Positions 37,902-47,181 of a stretch of 64,000 bases of DNA are shown one piece after another. Source of the stretch: an uncultured Pseudomonadota bacterium (GTDB taxonomy: Bacteria > Pseudomonadota > Alphaproteobacteria > RF32 > CAG-239); NCBI GenBank assembly GCA_902799835.1, contig CADCCF010000005.1, positions 1-64,000 of the forward strand, written 5' to 3'. Below the pieces are notes generated by a model. The model was not told the origin of the DNA. It worked only from the letters and a program-made list of their open reading frames with translations, and made no database searches. The first letter of the stretch is position 1. Each line of letters starts with the position of its first letter. A program made the translations under genes and the position numbers.

Positions 37902-37937
37902 AAATGCCTTTGTTAAATTTCAACAAAGGCATTTTTC
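37902..37937 (+). terminator. lon terminator, inside the DJ-1 gene end
   Basis: A perfect 13-bp stem (37902-37914 with 37922-37934) with a T run on the plus strand, six bases past the lon stop. Its right arm and loop form the last codons and the stop of the convergent DJ-1-family gene. Confidence 0.85.
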
Positions 37938-38476
37938 AATACATTAGCTATTTTGTTTTCATCAATACTGAGAGCTCTGGCAATCGCTGTGGCAAACTGT
38001 GCCGCTTGTCCCATGCCGATTGCGGTAATCAGGTTGTCGTCAACTTCAACCATTTCTCCGCTAAACTTAAAATTTTGATTATTGGCCAGTTGTTCGGTTT
38101 CCGGATAACCGGTAGTGCGTTTGCCTCTTGCAATTCCTGCATCATGCAAAACAATCGGTGCCGCGCAAATAGCGGCAATAATTTTATGTTTATCATCGCT
38201 TGATTTTATCAAATCCATAACTTTTTTGTTATCGCGCAAATTAATAGTTCCCGGTAATCCTCCCGGCAACATCAAAACATCAAAATCTGTAAAATTGATA
38301 TCGTCCAGAATATAAGGGGTTTCAATTTTTATATCATGGGCTCCGCGAACAATTTTATCATTTACACCGGTCAACAATACATTCAGTCCTAATCTTTTAA
38401 AAATGTCAGCCGGATAAATTGCCTCAACTTCTTCAAATCCGTCCGCCAACAAAATGCAAACAGCTTTATTGTTCAT
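37913..38476 (-). CDS. DJ-1/PfpI-family protein
   Basis: A 187-aa protein of the DJ-1/ThiJ/PfpI superfamily. The conserved Glu16 (F-E-E-V-E-A) and nucleophile Cys104 (A-A-I-C-A-A-P) are in place, together with L-P-G-G-L-P-G-T and G-K-R-T-T-G-Y-P. Close relatives act as protein deglycases/glyoxalase or stress chaperones; the exact activity is uncertain. Its start overlaps the antiporter stop by 11 bases, so it is cotranscribed with a potential glyoxal/pH-stress partner, reminiscent of KefB-type systems that respond to electrophiles. Confidence 0.9.
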   Translation of the reverse strand: MNNKAVCILLADGFEEVEAIYPADIFKRLGLNVLLTGVNDKIVRGAHDIKIETPYILDDINFTDFDVLMLPGGLPGTINLRDNKKVMDLIKSSDDKHKIIAAICAAPIVLHDAGIARGKRTTGYPETEQLANNQNFKFSGEMVEVDDNLITAIGMGQAAQFATAIARALSIDENKIANVLKNAFVEI

Positions 38477-40190
38477 TATCTTTTCCTTTACGATAAAGAT
38501 TGGTTAAAAATTGATGTTCAATGCTTTTATAACTCTTTGACAGCCATGTCGATTTATATATAATCGCAATCATAACACCTACAAGCGCGTAGGTTATATA
38601 AAAATTCTTGGTCAACAAATGGTTGATAACCACCATGATGAATATTACAATTACCAGCAAACGCAATACTGTGCATAAAATAAGCGGCAAGCGATTGGTG
38701 ACTCGCTTATTCCACAAAGTGAGATAAATACGTGCTAAATCGCTGTTAACTGTAAGTAATCCCTGTAAAAACGGTGACATCATGCCAAGTGTCAGCAAAG
38801 TTGCTACAATTTCAGCCAGTTGGGGAGGAATATATTTAATCAAAAACGGTGCTACGAAATAAAAAGCTATATTGATTATCGCCACCAATATGATTGAAGA
38901 TATCCCAAGTTTGATAAAATATTGTTTAAATAATTGCAACCAAAGTTCTTCCTCTTCATTAGTGTCTTTACGCGAGGTAGTATGAGAGCTTAAATATTCT
39001 TTCCAAGAGCTTGGAAAACGTTTGTAAATAAAACTGTAAAAAGGAGATGCCGCTTTTATCATCATCGGTGTGGTAAAAGTTGTAATGACCGACACTGCCA
39101 CAATAATCGGATAAACATAATCGCTCAAAACCCCGACTGCCATGCCGGCAGAAGCAATAATAAAAGCAAATTCTCCGACTTGGGCCAGCGAAAAACCACC
39201 ATGTATAGCAGTTTCCAAACGATTACCTGAAAGCAAAAATCCGGTAGTGGAAAGTACTACCATTCCGAACATAACAATTATGGTGATAACTGAAATTGGT
39301 ATGATGTATTCCACAAACATATTAGGGTCAACTAACATTCCCACCGATACGAAAAATACCGCACCGAACAAATCTTTAATCGGCTTTATAACTTCTTCAA
39401 TTCGCTCTGCTTCATCGGATTCCGAAAGAATAGATCCCATAATAAACGCCCCTAAAGCAGCAGAAAATCCGACCGAAGTTGCCAACAAAACCATGCCCAA
39501 ACAAAGCGCCATGGAAGTCAATAATAGTAATTCATTGTTTAGCAAAGATGCGATTTTTTTCAAAAATGTCGGTACCAAATAAACTCCGGTTACAAACCAT
39601 AAAATTAAAAAGAAGGCTAACTTTCCGGCGCTTATCAGCATTTCAACCCCGCTGACATTTTTACCGATTGATACCGCAGGGAGCAATACCAAAAGTAAAA
39701 TTCCAACCACATCTTCAACTACCAAAACGCCAAAAACTAAATCGGTAAATTTCTCACCCTTAAGGTTTAATTCATCAAAAGCTTTAATAATAATAGTAGT
39801 AGATGACATGGAGATCATACCACCTAAAAATAAACTTTCGGTTGTTGACCAGCCCAAATATAATCCGGCATTATACCCGATAATCAACATAAATAAAATA
39901 TTAGTCAATGCAGTAATAATTGCCGATTTACCGACATTGACAATTTTTTTGAAACTAAATTCCAAACCCAAACTAAACAATAAGAATATCACGCCGATAT
40001 CAGCCCAAATTTGAATATTTTCTTTATCAACCGCTGTCGGCGTTAAAATAATATGCGGCCCGACAATCATGCCGGCCAGTATATATCCCAGTACAACCGG
40101 TTGTTTCAATTTCTTAAAAAGTATAGTAATTATTCCGGCACAAATCAAAATCAGCGCCAAATCAGAAATCAAAGCTGGCAAGCTATGCAT
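38466..40190 (-). CDS. CPA2-family cation/proton antiporter
   Basis: A 574-aa inner-membrane antiporter of the KefB/YbaL type. About 12 hydrophobic helices fill residues 5-385: G-Y-I-L-A-G-M-I-V-G-P, L-F-S-L-G-L-E-F-S, M-S-S-T-T-I-I-I-K, F-G-V-L-V-V-E-D-V-V-G-I and F-F-V-S-V-G-M-L-V-D are family signatures. A second hydrophobic region (about 425-540) follows, and there is no C-terminal TrkA-N (RCK) nucleotide-binding domain, unlike E. coli KefB. Sodium, potassium or proton specificity cannot be read from the sequence. Confidence 0.88.
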   Translation of the reverse strand: MHSLPALISDLALILICAGIITILFKKLKQPVVLGYILAGMIVGPHIILTPTAVDKENIQIWADIGVIFLLFSLGLEFSFKKIVNVGKSAIITALTNILFMLIIGYNAGLYLGWSTTESLFLGGMISMSSTTIIIKAFDELNLKGEKFTDLVFGVLVVEDVVGILLLVLLPAVSIGKNVSGVEMLISAGKLAFFLILWFVTGVYLVPTFLKKIASLLNNELLLLTSMALCLGMVLLATSVGFSAALGAFIMGSILSESDEAERIEEVIKPIKDLFGAVFFVSVGMLVDPNMFVEYIIPISVITIIVMFGMVVLSTTGFLLSGNRLETAIHGGFSLAQVGEFAFIIASAGMAVGVLSDYVYPIIVAVSVITTFTTPMMIKAASPFYSFIYKRFPSSWKEYLSSHTTSRKDTNEEEELWLQLFKQYFIKLGISSIILVAIINIAFYFVAPFLIKYIPPQLAEIVATLLTLGMMSPFLQGLLTVNSDLARIYLTLWNKRVTNRLPLILCTVLRLLVIVIFIMVVINHLLTKNFYITYALVGVMIAIIYKSTWLSKSYKSIEHQFLTNLYRKGKDNEQ

Positions 40191-40297
40191 CGCAGAACCT
40201 CTAAAATTTTATTGTTACAATAAATTTAGTTGCAGATTATTATATTTTGTAATATATAAACAAACGTTTAATAAATAAAGGCGAAAGAACAATTTTT

Positions 40298-42568
40298 ATG
40301 ACAGCAAAAAAAGAACTTTTGGCTCCGGCCGGCGATATTGAAGCAGGTTATGCTGCCCTCTACTATGGCGCAGATGCCATCTATCTCGGTTTGAAACAGT
40401 TTTCGGCTCGCGCTACCGCCAATAATTTTAGTGCGCAAGAACTCAACGAATTTACCGGCTATGCCCATTCTTTAGGCAAAAAAGTTTTTGTTACCATCAA
40501 TACGGTTTTGCAAGAAAACGAGTTGTCTGATTTAATCAAAAATTTAGATACATGCCGCGCCGCACATGTTGACGCGCTGATTGTGCAGGATTTGGGTGTC
40601 GCCGGAATTGTCAAACAATATTATCCTGAAATTGCTCTTCACGCCAGCACTCAAATGGCCGTGCACAATAAAGAAGGGGCGATTGCCTTACAAAAACTAG
40701 GTTTTGAGCGCGTAGTCTTGGCTCGTGAACTGACATTAAAGGAAATTCAAGATATCGCTACAATCAAAGGTTTGGAATTGGAATGTTTTATTCACGGAGC
40801 TTTGTGCTACTCATACAGCGGAATTTGCCAGTTTTCATCTTTTGATTGTTCACGTAGTGCAAATCGCGGCAAATGCGCCTATCCTTGTCGTGCCGAATTT
40901 GTCAAAGACGGCAAAAAGAGTCACTGTTTTTCGATGAAAGATATGGCTTTGTGTGAGGATGTCTTAAAATTACCGGTTTATTCCTTAAAAATAGAAGGAC
41001 GTAAAAAGACTGCGTTATATGTAGCAGCGGTGGTTGATTATTATCGGCGTATTTTGGATGGTCAGAAAAATTTGTCCGAACAAGCCTCTCACATTAAACA
41101 AATTTTTGCGCGTCCGTGGTGCAGGTTCCATTTCGACGGCAAAGATAAAGCGGTGGTGGACAGAGAATTTGTCGGGCATCGCGGACTTGAAATCGGCAAA
41201 ATCGAAGAAATTTCCGGTCGTAAAATAATCCTCACTCCATCACACCGAATAGCTCGCCATGACGGGCTGCAAATTGATATCAAAGGTGAAGAAAAACCCT
41301 TTGGATTCTCATTGCAAAATATGCAAATCGGTGGCAAAAATGTATTCGAGGCTAGAGCCGGTGAAAAGGTTGAAATACTGCTACCTAAAGCGCATTCCGG
41401 TTTGCAAAAGGGACAAAGAGTTTATTTATCTTCATCTTCCGAGGTAAAAGGTGCTTATAATTATACCAAACCAAAACCGAAAGAGTTTTGGCAGAAACCG
41501 GATGTTGATGTTACAATTGAGATAAGCCAAGATAAAATTATTGCCCGTGCCAATGGCGTAGAAAGTGAAGTTTCAGGTAGTTTTGATGTAGCACAAGATA
41601 AGGCAAAGATGACTGATGCCCTTCAGAAAGTTTTTGCCAAAACCGGAGATGTCGATTTTGCTTTGGGCAAATTAACTGTCACAAATCCTCAAGGTCGATT
41701 TGTACCGATGTCAATTCTTAATGAGTTACGCCGCAATTTGTATGCTCAGGTAAAACCTGCAAGAGATAGCATTGTGTTAAATAGGCCTGATCCACGGCCA
41801 ATTCCTTCAAAGTTCAAATGGATTATCCAAATTGATCAGTCAAGCAAATGCTCACAAATTGATTTGGCCTCAATCGATGAAATAATTTATCTTATCAACG
41901 AAAAAAGTACTAAAGATGATATTGGATTGTTGCCAAAAAACAAAGTACGTATTGCCCTTCCTGTAATTTGTCGTACACCTTCAAGACTGCAACCATTGAT
42001 AAATCAGCTATTAGAGTTAGGCTATAAAAAGTGGGAAATCAATAATTATTGGGGACTCAATGTATTGCCATCCAAGGGTATAGACTTGAGCTTTGGTAAT
42101 ATGTTGTATATGTTCAACAGCTCGGCGATTGCTTTTGCCCAAACAATCGGCGCATCACGTATAACTTTAGGTATTGAAGACACTTTTACCAATATACAAA
42201 CTTTGGTGCAAAATTCATCATTGCCGGTGGTTTTCACTGTTTACCAAAATGCCCCGTTGTTCACTTCAGCAGTTTGCGTGCGAGATAATTCTTGTGCCGA
42301 ATGCGATAAAAAACTCAAATGGAGCAAATTAGAAAAAAATGGTCAGCACTATTTGTTAAAAAGTGAGAATTGTCAAACGGAGGTTTATTCTGCGCAAGCT
42401 TTCAGCGCAGCGGATGAATTGTCTGATTTGACAGTTGATTATGCTAAAGCTGACTTTTGCGGGATTGACTACACGTCATGCGAAATTGCCGCTATTTGGC
42501 AAAAACTATACCAAAGGAAAAATCCTCACGGTACAAATAAAGCCAATCTAAAACAAACTATCTTTTAG
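40298..42568 (+). CDS. U32 peptidase-family protein, RlhA-like
   Basis: A 756-aa member of the U32 family. The N-terminal part (about 1-280) has E-L-L-A-P-A-G-D, G-A-D-A-I-Y-L-G, and the cysteine-rich signature H-G-A-L-C-Y-S-Y-S-G-I-C-x(n)-C-S-R-S-A-N-R-G-K-C-A-Y-P-C-R, which includes iron-sulfur/metal-type cysteines. The C-terminal half carries a barrel-like extension (DUF3656 type) and another Cys cluster near 660. The closest E. coli equivalent is RlhA, which hydroxylates C2501 of 23S rRNA; other U32 members modify tRNA, so the exact target is not certain. It overlaps the convergent gene at 42558 by 11 bases. Confidence 0.82.
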   Translation: MTAKKELLAPAGDIEAGYAALYYGADAIYLGLKQFSARATANNFSAQELNEFTGYAHSLGKKVFVTINTVLQENELSDLIKNLDTCRAAHVDALIVQDLGVAGIVKQYYPEIALHASTQMAVHNKEGAIALQKLGFERVVLARELTLKEIQDIATIKGLELECFIHGALCYSYSGICQFSSFDCSRSANRGKCAYPCRAEFVKDGKKSHCFSMKDMALCEDVLKLPVYSLKIEGRKKTALYVAAVVDYYRRILDGQKNLSEQASHIKQIFARPWCRFHFDGKDKAVVDREFVGHRGLEIGKIEEISGRKIILTPSHRIARHDGLQIDIKGEEKPFGFSLQNMQIGGKNVFEARAGEKVEILLPKAHSGLQKGQRVYLSSSSEVKGAYNYTKPKPKEFWQKPDVDVTIEISQDKIIARANGVESEVSGSFDVAQDKAKMTDALQKVFAKTGDVDFALGKLTVTNPQGRFVPMSILNELRRNLYAQVKPARDSIVLNRPDPRPIPSKFKWIIQIDQSSKCSQIDLASIDEIIYLINEKSTKDDIGLLPKNKVRIALPVICRTPSRLQPLINQLLELGYKKWEINNYWGLNVLPSKGIDLSFGNMLYMFNSSAIAFAQTIGASRITLGIEDTFTNIQTLVQNSSLPVVFTVYQNAPLFTSAVCVRDNSCAECDKKLKWSKLEKNGQHYLLKSENCQTEVYSAQAFSAADELSDLTVDYAKADFCGIDYTSCEIAAIWQKLYQRKNPHGTNKANLKQTIF

Positions 42569-43172
42569 CTATATGCTTTTTTACTGTTTTCTTTTTGGTT
42601 TGTTTTTTTGCTGAAACAGCAACTTTCTTAGCCGGCTTAGTGCTTGTCTGTTTTTTAGCGCTAACCTTAACGGGCTTGCCCTTTTCTTTTGCCTGTTCCT
42701 TTAAGTGGTCTTTGATAAGTTTGGTTATGCGCTTAGCTGATTTTTCATCCATTGCATATAGTGGAATCGAAAACATGCCAAATCGCGAAGAATCCGTAAT
42801 TTTTTGCATTAAAGACTTTTTGTAATTAGGTAAAGAGGTCGGGATAATTTTCAAAATAGAACGATTCACCCCCAAACAATCCACATCCTGTTCCTCCAAT
42901 CGCTTTATTTGCGACCATCTCAAAGGATTGTTGTGATCAATTTTAATTTGATTATCGTCCAGTACCGCTAAAGGCATTGGAAAAATAAAAACAATCAGAG
43001 TGCTAAACAGTGATATAGCGCAAGCAATCAAAGCATACAAATAAATCGGAGCATAGTCAGGAAAAATACTCCATGTGAATAAGGCTGCTAAAGCCAACAA
43101 TCCGAAGTTGAGCAACAGGTACAATCCGATTTTTTTGCGAGAATAATAGAAAGTAACGGTTGATTTTGTCAT
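42558..43172 (-). CDS. Membrane protein with lysine-rich tail
   Basis: A 204-aa protein with two adjacent transmembrane helices (about 15-30 and 38-58), a folded cytoplasmic domain resembling bacterial PH-like domains (strands I-K-I-D-H, R-W-S-Q-I-K-R-L-E, I-L-K-I-I-P) and a C-terminal tail of about 45 residues made mostly of Lys, Ala, Thr, Val and Pro, similar in composition to histone H1 tails. The start is ATG 43172 after GGAGGGG. No function is assigned; the tail could bind nucleic acid or the membrane. Confidence 0.78.
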   Translation of the reverse strand: MTKSTVTFYYSRKKIGLYLLLNFGLLALAALFTWSIFPDYAPIYLYALIACAISLFSTLIVFIFPMPLAVLDDNQIKIDHNNPLRWSQIKRLEEQDVDCLGVNRSILKIIPTSLPNYKKSLMQKITDSSRFGMFSIPLYAMDEKSAKRITKLIKDHLKEQAKEKGKPVKVSAKKQTSTKPAKKVAVSAKKQTKKKTVKKHIAKR

Positions 43173-43346
43173 AAGCCCCTCCATCAAAACTAATGTTAAG
43201 TTTAACATTAATTGGTTATAAAGACAAGTTTATAAAACAAAATAATCTCAAATATGTTAGTATCATATCATAAAACTTTTAATTAAAAATTAAGTAGTTA
43301 AAATTTATCATAAAAAAAATGGTTATATTAAACATAGGAGGTAAAA

Positions 43347-44846
43347 GTGGGATTATTCGGTAATTTTGGTGGTTTAAAAAAGGAAAACAAGGAGCCGCAC
43401 TTAGAAGAAAATGTGGCTCCTGCAGTATCAACTAAACAAGTTGAAAGCCCTGATAAAATAGTGGATTTAACATCGACAATTGGAGAATCCAAAGATGAAA
43501 ATGGAGCAGCAACTTCTCAAGTTGCATCTCCCCAGGAGAATCATGAGACTCCATCAGTGCCCCCCGTCCAATCATCATCAGTTACTGGACCTGAGGCTTC
43601 AGATGAGCAAAAAGACAAAGTTTCATCAGTAAATTCAGAAGTGCCGTCTATTGCCATCTCGCAACCTTCCACGATATCGCCCAGTTTGAATACACAAACA
43701 TCTGCTATGCCACAAACACCGCCATCGCCACAACCGGTTGCAACGCCAAATTCTGCAATGAATACACCTCAATCGACAACCACCCCGCAGGCACATCCAG
43801 CTTCGATACCATTAGCAACTCCAGCGGCTGAAAAAAACGAAACTAAACAGCCCAGCGGTAATGAGGCTAACATAGAATGTCTCACTTTGGGAAAAATAAA
43901 TTCGGTTACCTTTTCTGATGTGTATATTACCCCCGATAGAAAGACTTATATTTGGGGTGGCAAAACCAATGCCGGTTTAATAGAGGTATCCTTTGAAGAT
44001 TTTGATGAGTTCTTGAAAGAAATTGAGAATGCTTATGAAGGTTCAAGAAGTTACTTGCTACAATATCAAGGTCGCAACTACCGTGTTGAACGTTCAATCG
44101 CCACAGGTGGTCCCCAGTTTTGTGCGCGCAAAATGCCGACGCATGTTCCTAACTTAAAGGACTTAGGCTTACCGCAAGGAATATATAATCATTTAATTTC
44201 TTTAGCCGGAGCCAGCGGGTTAATTTTGCTTGCCGGTGCTACCGGTTCAGGAAAGAGTACAACTATTGCCGCTTTGTTAAAGGAATATTTAAGCCAAAAA
44301 GGTGGCTATGCTTTTACCATTGAAGATCCGGTGGAATTGCCGCTTGATGGAGTTTATGTAACCCCTAATAAAGAACTGGGCTTATGCAAACAGACCATAC
44401 CGCCTGAGGGTAAGTGGGAAGAGGGTATTAAATCAGCTTTGCGTTCCAAACCTCGTTACATTTACTTAGGTGAGATACGTTCTCCGGATATTGCTTCCGA
44501 AGCTTTGCGAGCCGCTACATCGGGACACTTAGTGTTATCTTCAATCCATGCCAACAATGTCAACGAAGCAGTAAATTCATTGGTAAAATATGCCGCTTCA
44601 TCAGGCATCAGTGAAAGTATGGCTTATGAATTGGTTGCCGGCGGTCTTTTGGGTATTGTGCATCAAATTTTGACCGGAGCGCCCAAACGTGCACAAGTTA
44701 CAACCATTTTTGCCAATCCGGATGTTAATGCTGCATGTCAGGTCAGAGGCATGATAAGAAGCGGTAAACTGAATATGGCAACATTGATGGAACAACAACG
44801 CATTTTGCTACAAAACAACAAACCGTTGTTTAGCCAAATTATATAG
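43347..44846 (+). CDS. PilT/DotB-like secretion or pilus ATPase
   Basis: A 499-aa protein. The first 175 residues are Ser/Pro/Thr/Gln-rich and probably disordered. The C-terminal part is a T2SS/T4P/T4SS-type ATPase: Walker A G297-A-T-G-S-G-K-S-T305, Asp box I-E-D-P-V-E-L, Walker B L-G-E-I-R-S-P-D and the His box G-H-L-V-L-S-S-I-H-A. PilT (retraction) and DotB/TraJ (type IVB secretion) both look like this. The start is GTG 43347 with a perfect AGGAGG. No pilin, platform or secretin genes are adjacent in the window, so the machine it powers must be elsewhere, or the ATPase acts with another complex. Confidence 0.85.
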   Translation: MGLFGNFGGLKKENKEPHLEENVAPAVSTKQVESPDKIVDLTSTIGESKDENGAATSQVASPQENHETPSVPPVQSSSVTGPEASDEQKDKVSSVNSEVPSIAISQPSTISPSLNTQTSAMPQTPPSPQPVATPNSAMNTPQSTTTPQAHPASIPLATPAAEKNETKQPSGNEANIECLTLGKINSVTFSDVYITPDRKTYIWGGKTNAGLIEVSFEDFDEFLKEIENAYEGSRSYLLQYQGRNYRVERSIATGGPQFCARKMPTHVPNLKDLGLPQGIYNHLISLAGASGLILLAGATGSGKSTTIAALLKEYLSQKGGYAFTIEDPVELPLDGVYVTPNKELGLCKQTIPPEGKWEEGIKSALRSKPRYIYLGEIRSPDIASEALRAATSGHLVLSSIHANNVNEAVNSLVKYAASSGISESMAYELVAGGLLGIVHQILTGAPKRAQVTTIFANPDVNAACQVRGMIRSGKLNMATLMEQQRILLQNNKPLFSQII

Positions 44847-44854
44847 GAGTTACT

Positions 44855-45838
44855 ATGAATAATATAAAACCGAATTTTTTGCAAAAGGGTGATGAGATTA
44901 GAATCGTCGCTCCGTCAACCGGTCTCAAAATCATAGGAGCCGATTGCCGAAAAATTGCCAAAGAACGTTTTGAAGCTATGGGTTTAAAGGTTAGCTTCGG
45001 CAAAAATACCACAGATGATAATTTTGATGAGTTTAGAACCTCAAGTTATGAAAAACGAGCCGAGGATATTATGGATGGCTTCAGGGATAAAAATGTTAAA
45101 GCGATTTTTACCATAATTGGCGGCTTTAATTCCAATCAGGTTTTGCCCTTTTTGGATTATGAAGTTATTAAGGCTAATCCTAAGATTGTTTGCGGATTTT
45201 CGGATATTACTGCACTTTTGAATGGCATCAGAGCAAAGACCGGATTGATTACTTTTTATGGTCCGCACTATAGCTCAATTGGCATGAAAAAAGGTAATGA
45301 ATATACCTTAGAACACCTGCAAAAAATGTTGTTTGAGGGTAAAGATGGTTTTGCACCGTCTGCCGAATGGAGTGATGACTTGTGGTTTATTGATCAGGAA
45401 AAGCGTGATTTTATCAAAAATGAAGGTTGGTGGGTTTTGCAAAATGGCAATGCCCAAGGAATGCTGGAAGGCGGCAACATCAGCACTTTGGTTTTGCTGG
45501 GAGGCACGGATTATGCGGTTAAGTTTATCCAACCGACAATATTAGCGGTGGAAAATTGCTTTATTTCCGGCGCGGATAAGGTGGAATTTTTACGTCAGTT
45601 ACAGGCCTTAGCTCAACGAGCTGATTTTACTAGTGTTAAAGCACTTTTAATCGGACGTTTCCAAAAGGATTCCAAGGTGTCAAAAGCAGATTTAGAATAT
45701 ATCACGCACTCGATTCCCCAACTAAAAGGATTGCCGATTATTGCCAATATGGATTTTGGTCATACCACCCCGATTGCAACTTTGCCTTTGGGTGGAAAAT
45801 GCACAATTAATGATGGCAAAATAAGTATGGAATGGTAA
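44855..45838 (+). CDS. S66-family LD-carboxypeptidase/MccF-like peptidase
   Basis: A 327-aa serine peptidase of the S66 family, which includes LD-carboxypeptidases (peptidoglycan recycling) and MccF (microcin C7 resistance). The nucleophile Ser116 lies in C-G-F-S-D-I-T-A-L, the catalytic Glu in A-V-E-N-C, and the His in D-F-G-H-T-T-P. The insert with W-S-D-D-L-W is more like MccF. It has no signal peptide, so it works in the cytoplasm. It starts nine bases after the ATPase and is followed by rnhB after three bases. Confidence 0.87.
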   Translation: MNNIKPNFLQKGDEIRIVAPSTGLKIIGADCRKIAKERFEAMGLKVSFGKNTTDDNFDEFRTSSYEKRAEDIMDGFRDKNVKAIFTIIGGFNSNQVLPFLDYEVIKANPKIVCGFSDITALLNGIRAKTGLITFYGPHYSSIGMKKGNEYTLEHLQKMLFEGKDGFAPSAEWSDDLWFIDQEKRDFIKNEGWWVLQNGNAQGMLEGGNISTLVLLGGTDYAVKFIQPTILAVENCFISGADKVEFLRQLQALAQRADFTSVKALLIGRFQKDSKVSKADLEYITHSIPQLKGLPIIANMDFGHTTPIATLPLGGKCTINDGKISMEW

Positions 45839-45841
45839 TTG

Positions 45842-46471
45842 ATGCCGGACTTTAGTTTTGAAGATCAACACACAGGCTTGGTTGTTGGTGTTGATGAAGC
45901 GGGCAGAGGACCTTGGGCCGGACCGGTGATGGCCGGAGCGGTAGTGTTTTTATCTCGCGAAGTTGATAAGTTTTTGCTTGATAATTTAGACGATTCTAAA
46001 AAGTTGTCTGCTAAAAAGCGTGAAGCTTTATACGAAAAATTGCTTGAAGAACGAGCAAAAGGTCATATCTTGGCTGCAACCGGTGAAGCCAGTGCTCAAG
46101 AGATTGACAAACTTAACATTTTGCAAGCAACATTTTTGGCTATGAGCCGTGCTGTTAAAAAATTAGGGCAAAAAATAGATTTTGCTCTGGTCGATGGAAA
46201 TCAAAAGCCAAACTGTCTGGGGTGTGATTGTCAAACAATTATCAAAGGTGATGCCAGATGTTATTCAATTGCCGCCGCTTCGATTATGGCTAAAGTAACT
46301 CGTGACCGGTTGATGTGTAAATTAGCTGAACAATATCCTTTTTATGGTTTTGAAAAAAATGCCGGCTATGGCACCAAAGCTCATATAGAAGGATTGCAAC
46401 AACATGGCATAATCAAAGGAGTGCATCGCCTGAGCTACAAACCAATTCAAAAACTTATATTAGAAGATTAA
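45842..46471 (+). CDS. rnhB: Ribonuclease HII
   Basis: Removes ribonucleotides misincorporated into DNA. The 209-aa protein has the family motifs V-G-V-D-E-A-G-R-G-P-W-A-G-P-V (Asp-Glu metal ligands), D-D-S-K-K-L-S, V-D-G-N, and K-G-D-A-R-C-Y-S-I-A-A-A-S-I-M-A-K-V-T-R-D. The start is ATG 45842. A terminator lies 20 bases past the stop. Confidence 0.96.
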   Translation: MPDFSFEDQHTGLVVGVDEAGRGPWAGPVMAGAVVFLSREVDKFLLDNLDDSKKLSAKKREALYEKLLEERAKGHILAATGEASAQEIDKLNILQATFLAMSRAVKKLGQKIDFALVDGNQKPNCLGCDCQTIIKGDARCYSIAAASIMAKVTRDRLMCKLAEQYPFYGFEKNAGYGTKAHIEGLQQHGIIKGVHRLSYKPIQKLILED

Positions 46472-46488
46472 ATAGAATATGTTAAAAA

Positions 46489-46541
46489 ACGACACCCCGT
46501 CCTCTTTTGTGGCAAAAGATAACGGGGCGTCAATATTTTTT
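46489..46541 (+). terminator. Bidirectional terminator, rnhB and 46540 gene
   Basis: A long hairpin: GACACCCCGT with ACGGGGCGTC (one mismatch) outside, TCTTTTG with CAAAAGA inside. T runs occur on both strands, so it can end both converging transcripts. Confidence 0.8.
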
Positions 46542-46950
46542 ATATGTCCATCTTTCTGCGTAGTCCGGGCACTGCTAAGCAAATCAGCAGCAGAGCCATT
46601 ATGAGTAAAGTTGGACCACAGGCCAACCAAGTCAGCCAGTTGCCTGATAAGTGTGGCATAGACGGTAAGAGAAGCTTCATAGCTCCATACGTGTTAACTA
46701 CAACACCACAGACGGCGAACCAACTGAGGCTTGCGATAAAGCCTAGTAAGATCGCATGACTATCCTTTCGGATATATGCTGCTGCTCCTGCGGTTATGGC
46801 AGCGGCAAAGATCAAAAATACCATACCGCAGAACACTCCAATTCCCGCACCAATGCTGGCTTCAGAAATTCCGTTTGCGATGGCGACAAAACCACCCAAA
46901 ACGACAGAAACGACAGCGGCCGGGATGAGAAAATTCTTACCTATTTTCAC
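46540..46950 (-). CDS. Small four-helix membrane protein, unknown
   Basis: A 136-aa hydrophobic protein with four transmembrane segments (about 8-26, 35-57, 67-86, 108-128), no recognised family. It is richer in Gly, Ala and Cys, and its GC is higher, than neighbouring genes. The GTG start at 46950 is 25-30 bases away from the only clear Shine-Dalgarno (AAGGAGG near 46980), so the real start may be a non-standard codon further upstream or translation may be weak. The 281-base region upstream (46951-47231) holds no gene that I can support; it contains only AT-rich sequence and the carD terminator. Confidence 0.6.
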   Translation of the reverse strand: MKIGKNFLIPAAVVSVVLGGFVAIANGISEASIGAGIGVFCGMVFLIFAAAITAGAAAYIRKDSHAILLGFIASLSWFAVCGVVVNTYGAMKLLLPSMPHLSGNWLTWLACGPTLLIMALLLICLAVPGLRRKMDI

Positions 46951-47181
46951 TTTTTTTGACAGTTTTTTATAAGGTGCCTCCTTATTTTATAAATTAGGCA
47001 TTGTCTCATAAGTTACGCTACAAAAACTTGCCAAAGGTTTTCGCGAGACAGCAATAATAAACATATGTATAACTTACAGTAGCAAAATATCATAATTTGT
47101 CTATTTCTGCAAGTGTTTTTTTATATATGCCACACCAAACTTTAATTTCGATTCGTGACTTGAAAATATAGCTTAAAGTTA

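Noticed and set aside
39142..39582. Plus-strand open frame of 146 aa inside the antiporter gene
   Set aside because: Lies antisense in the membrane domain of the antiporter; Ser/Lys/Pro-rich composition typical of shadows of hydrophobic genes.
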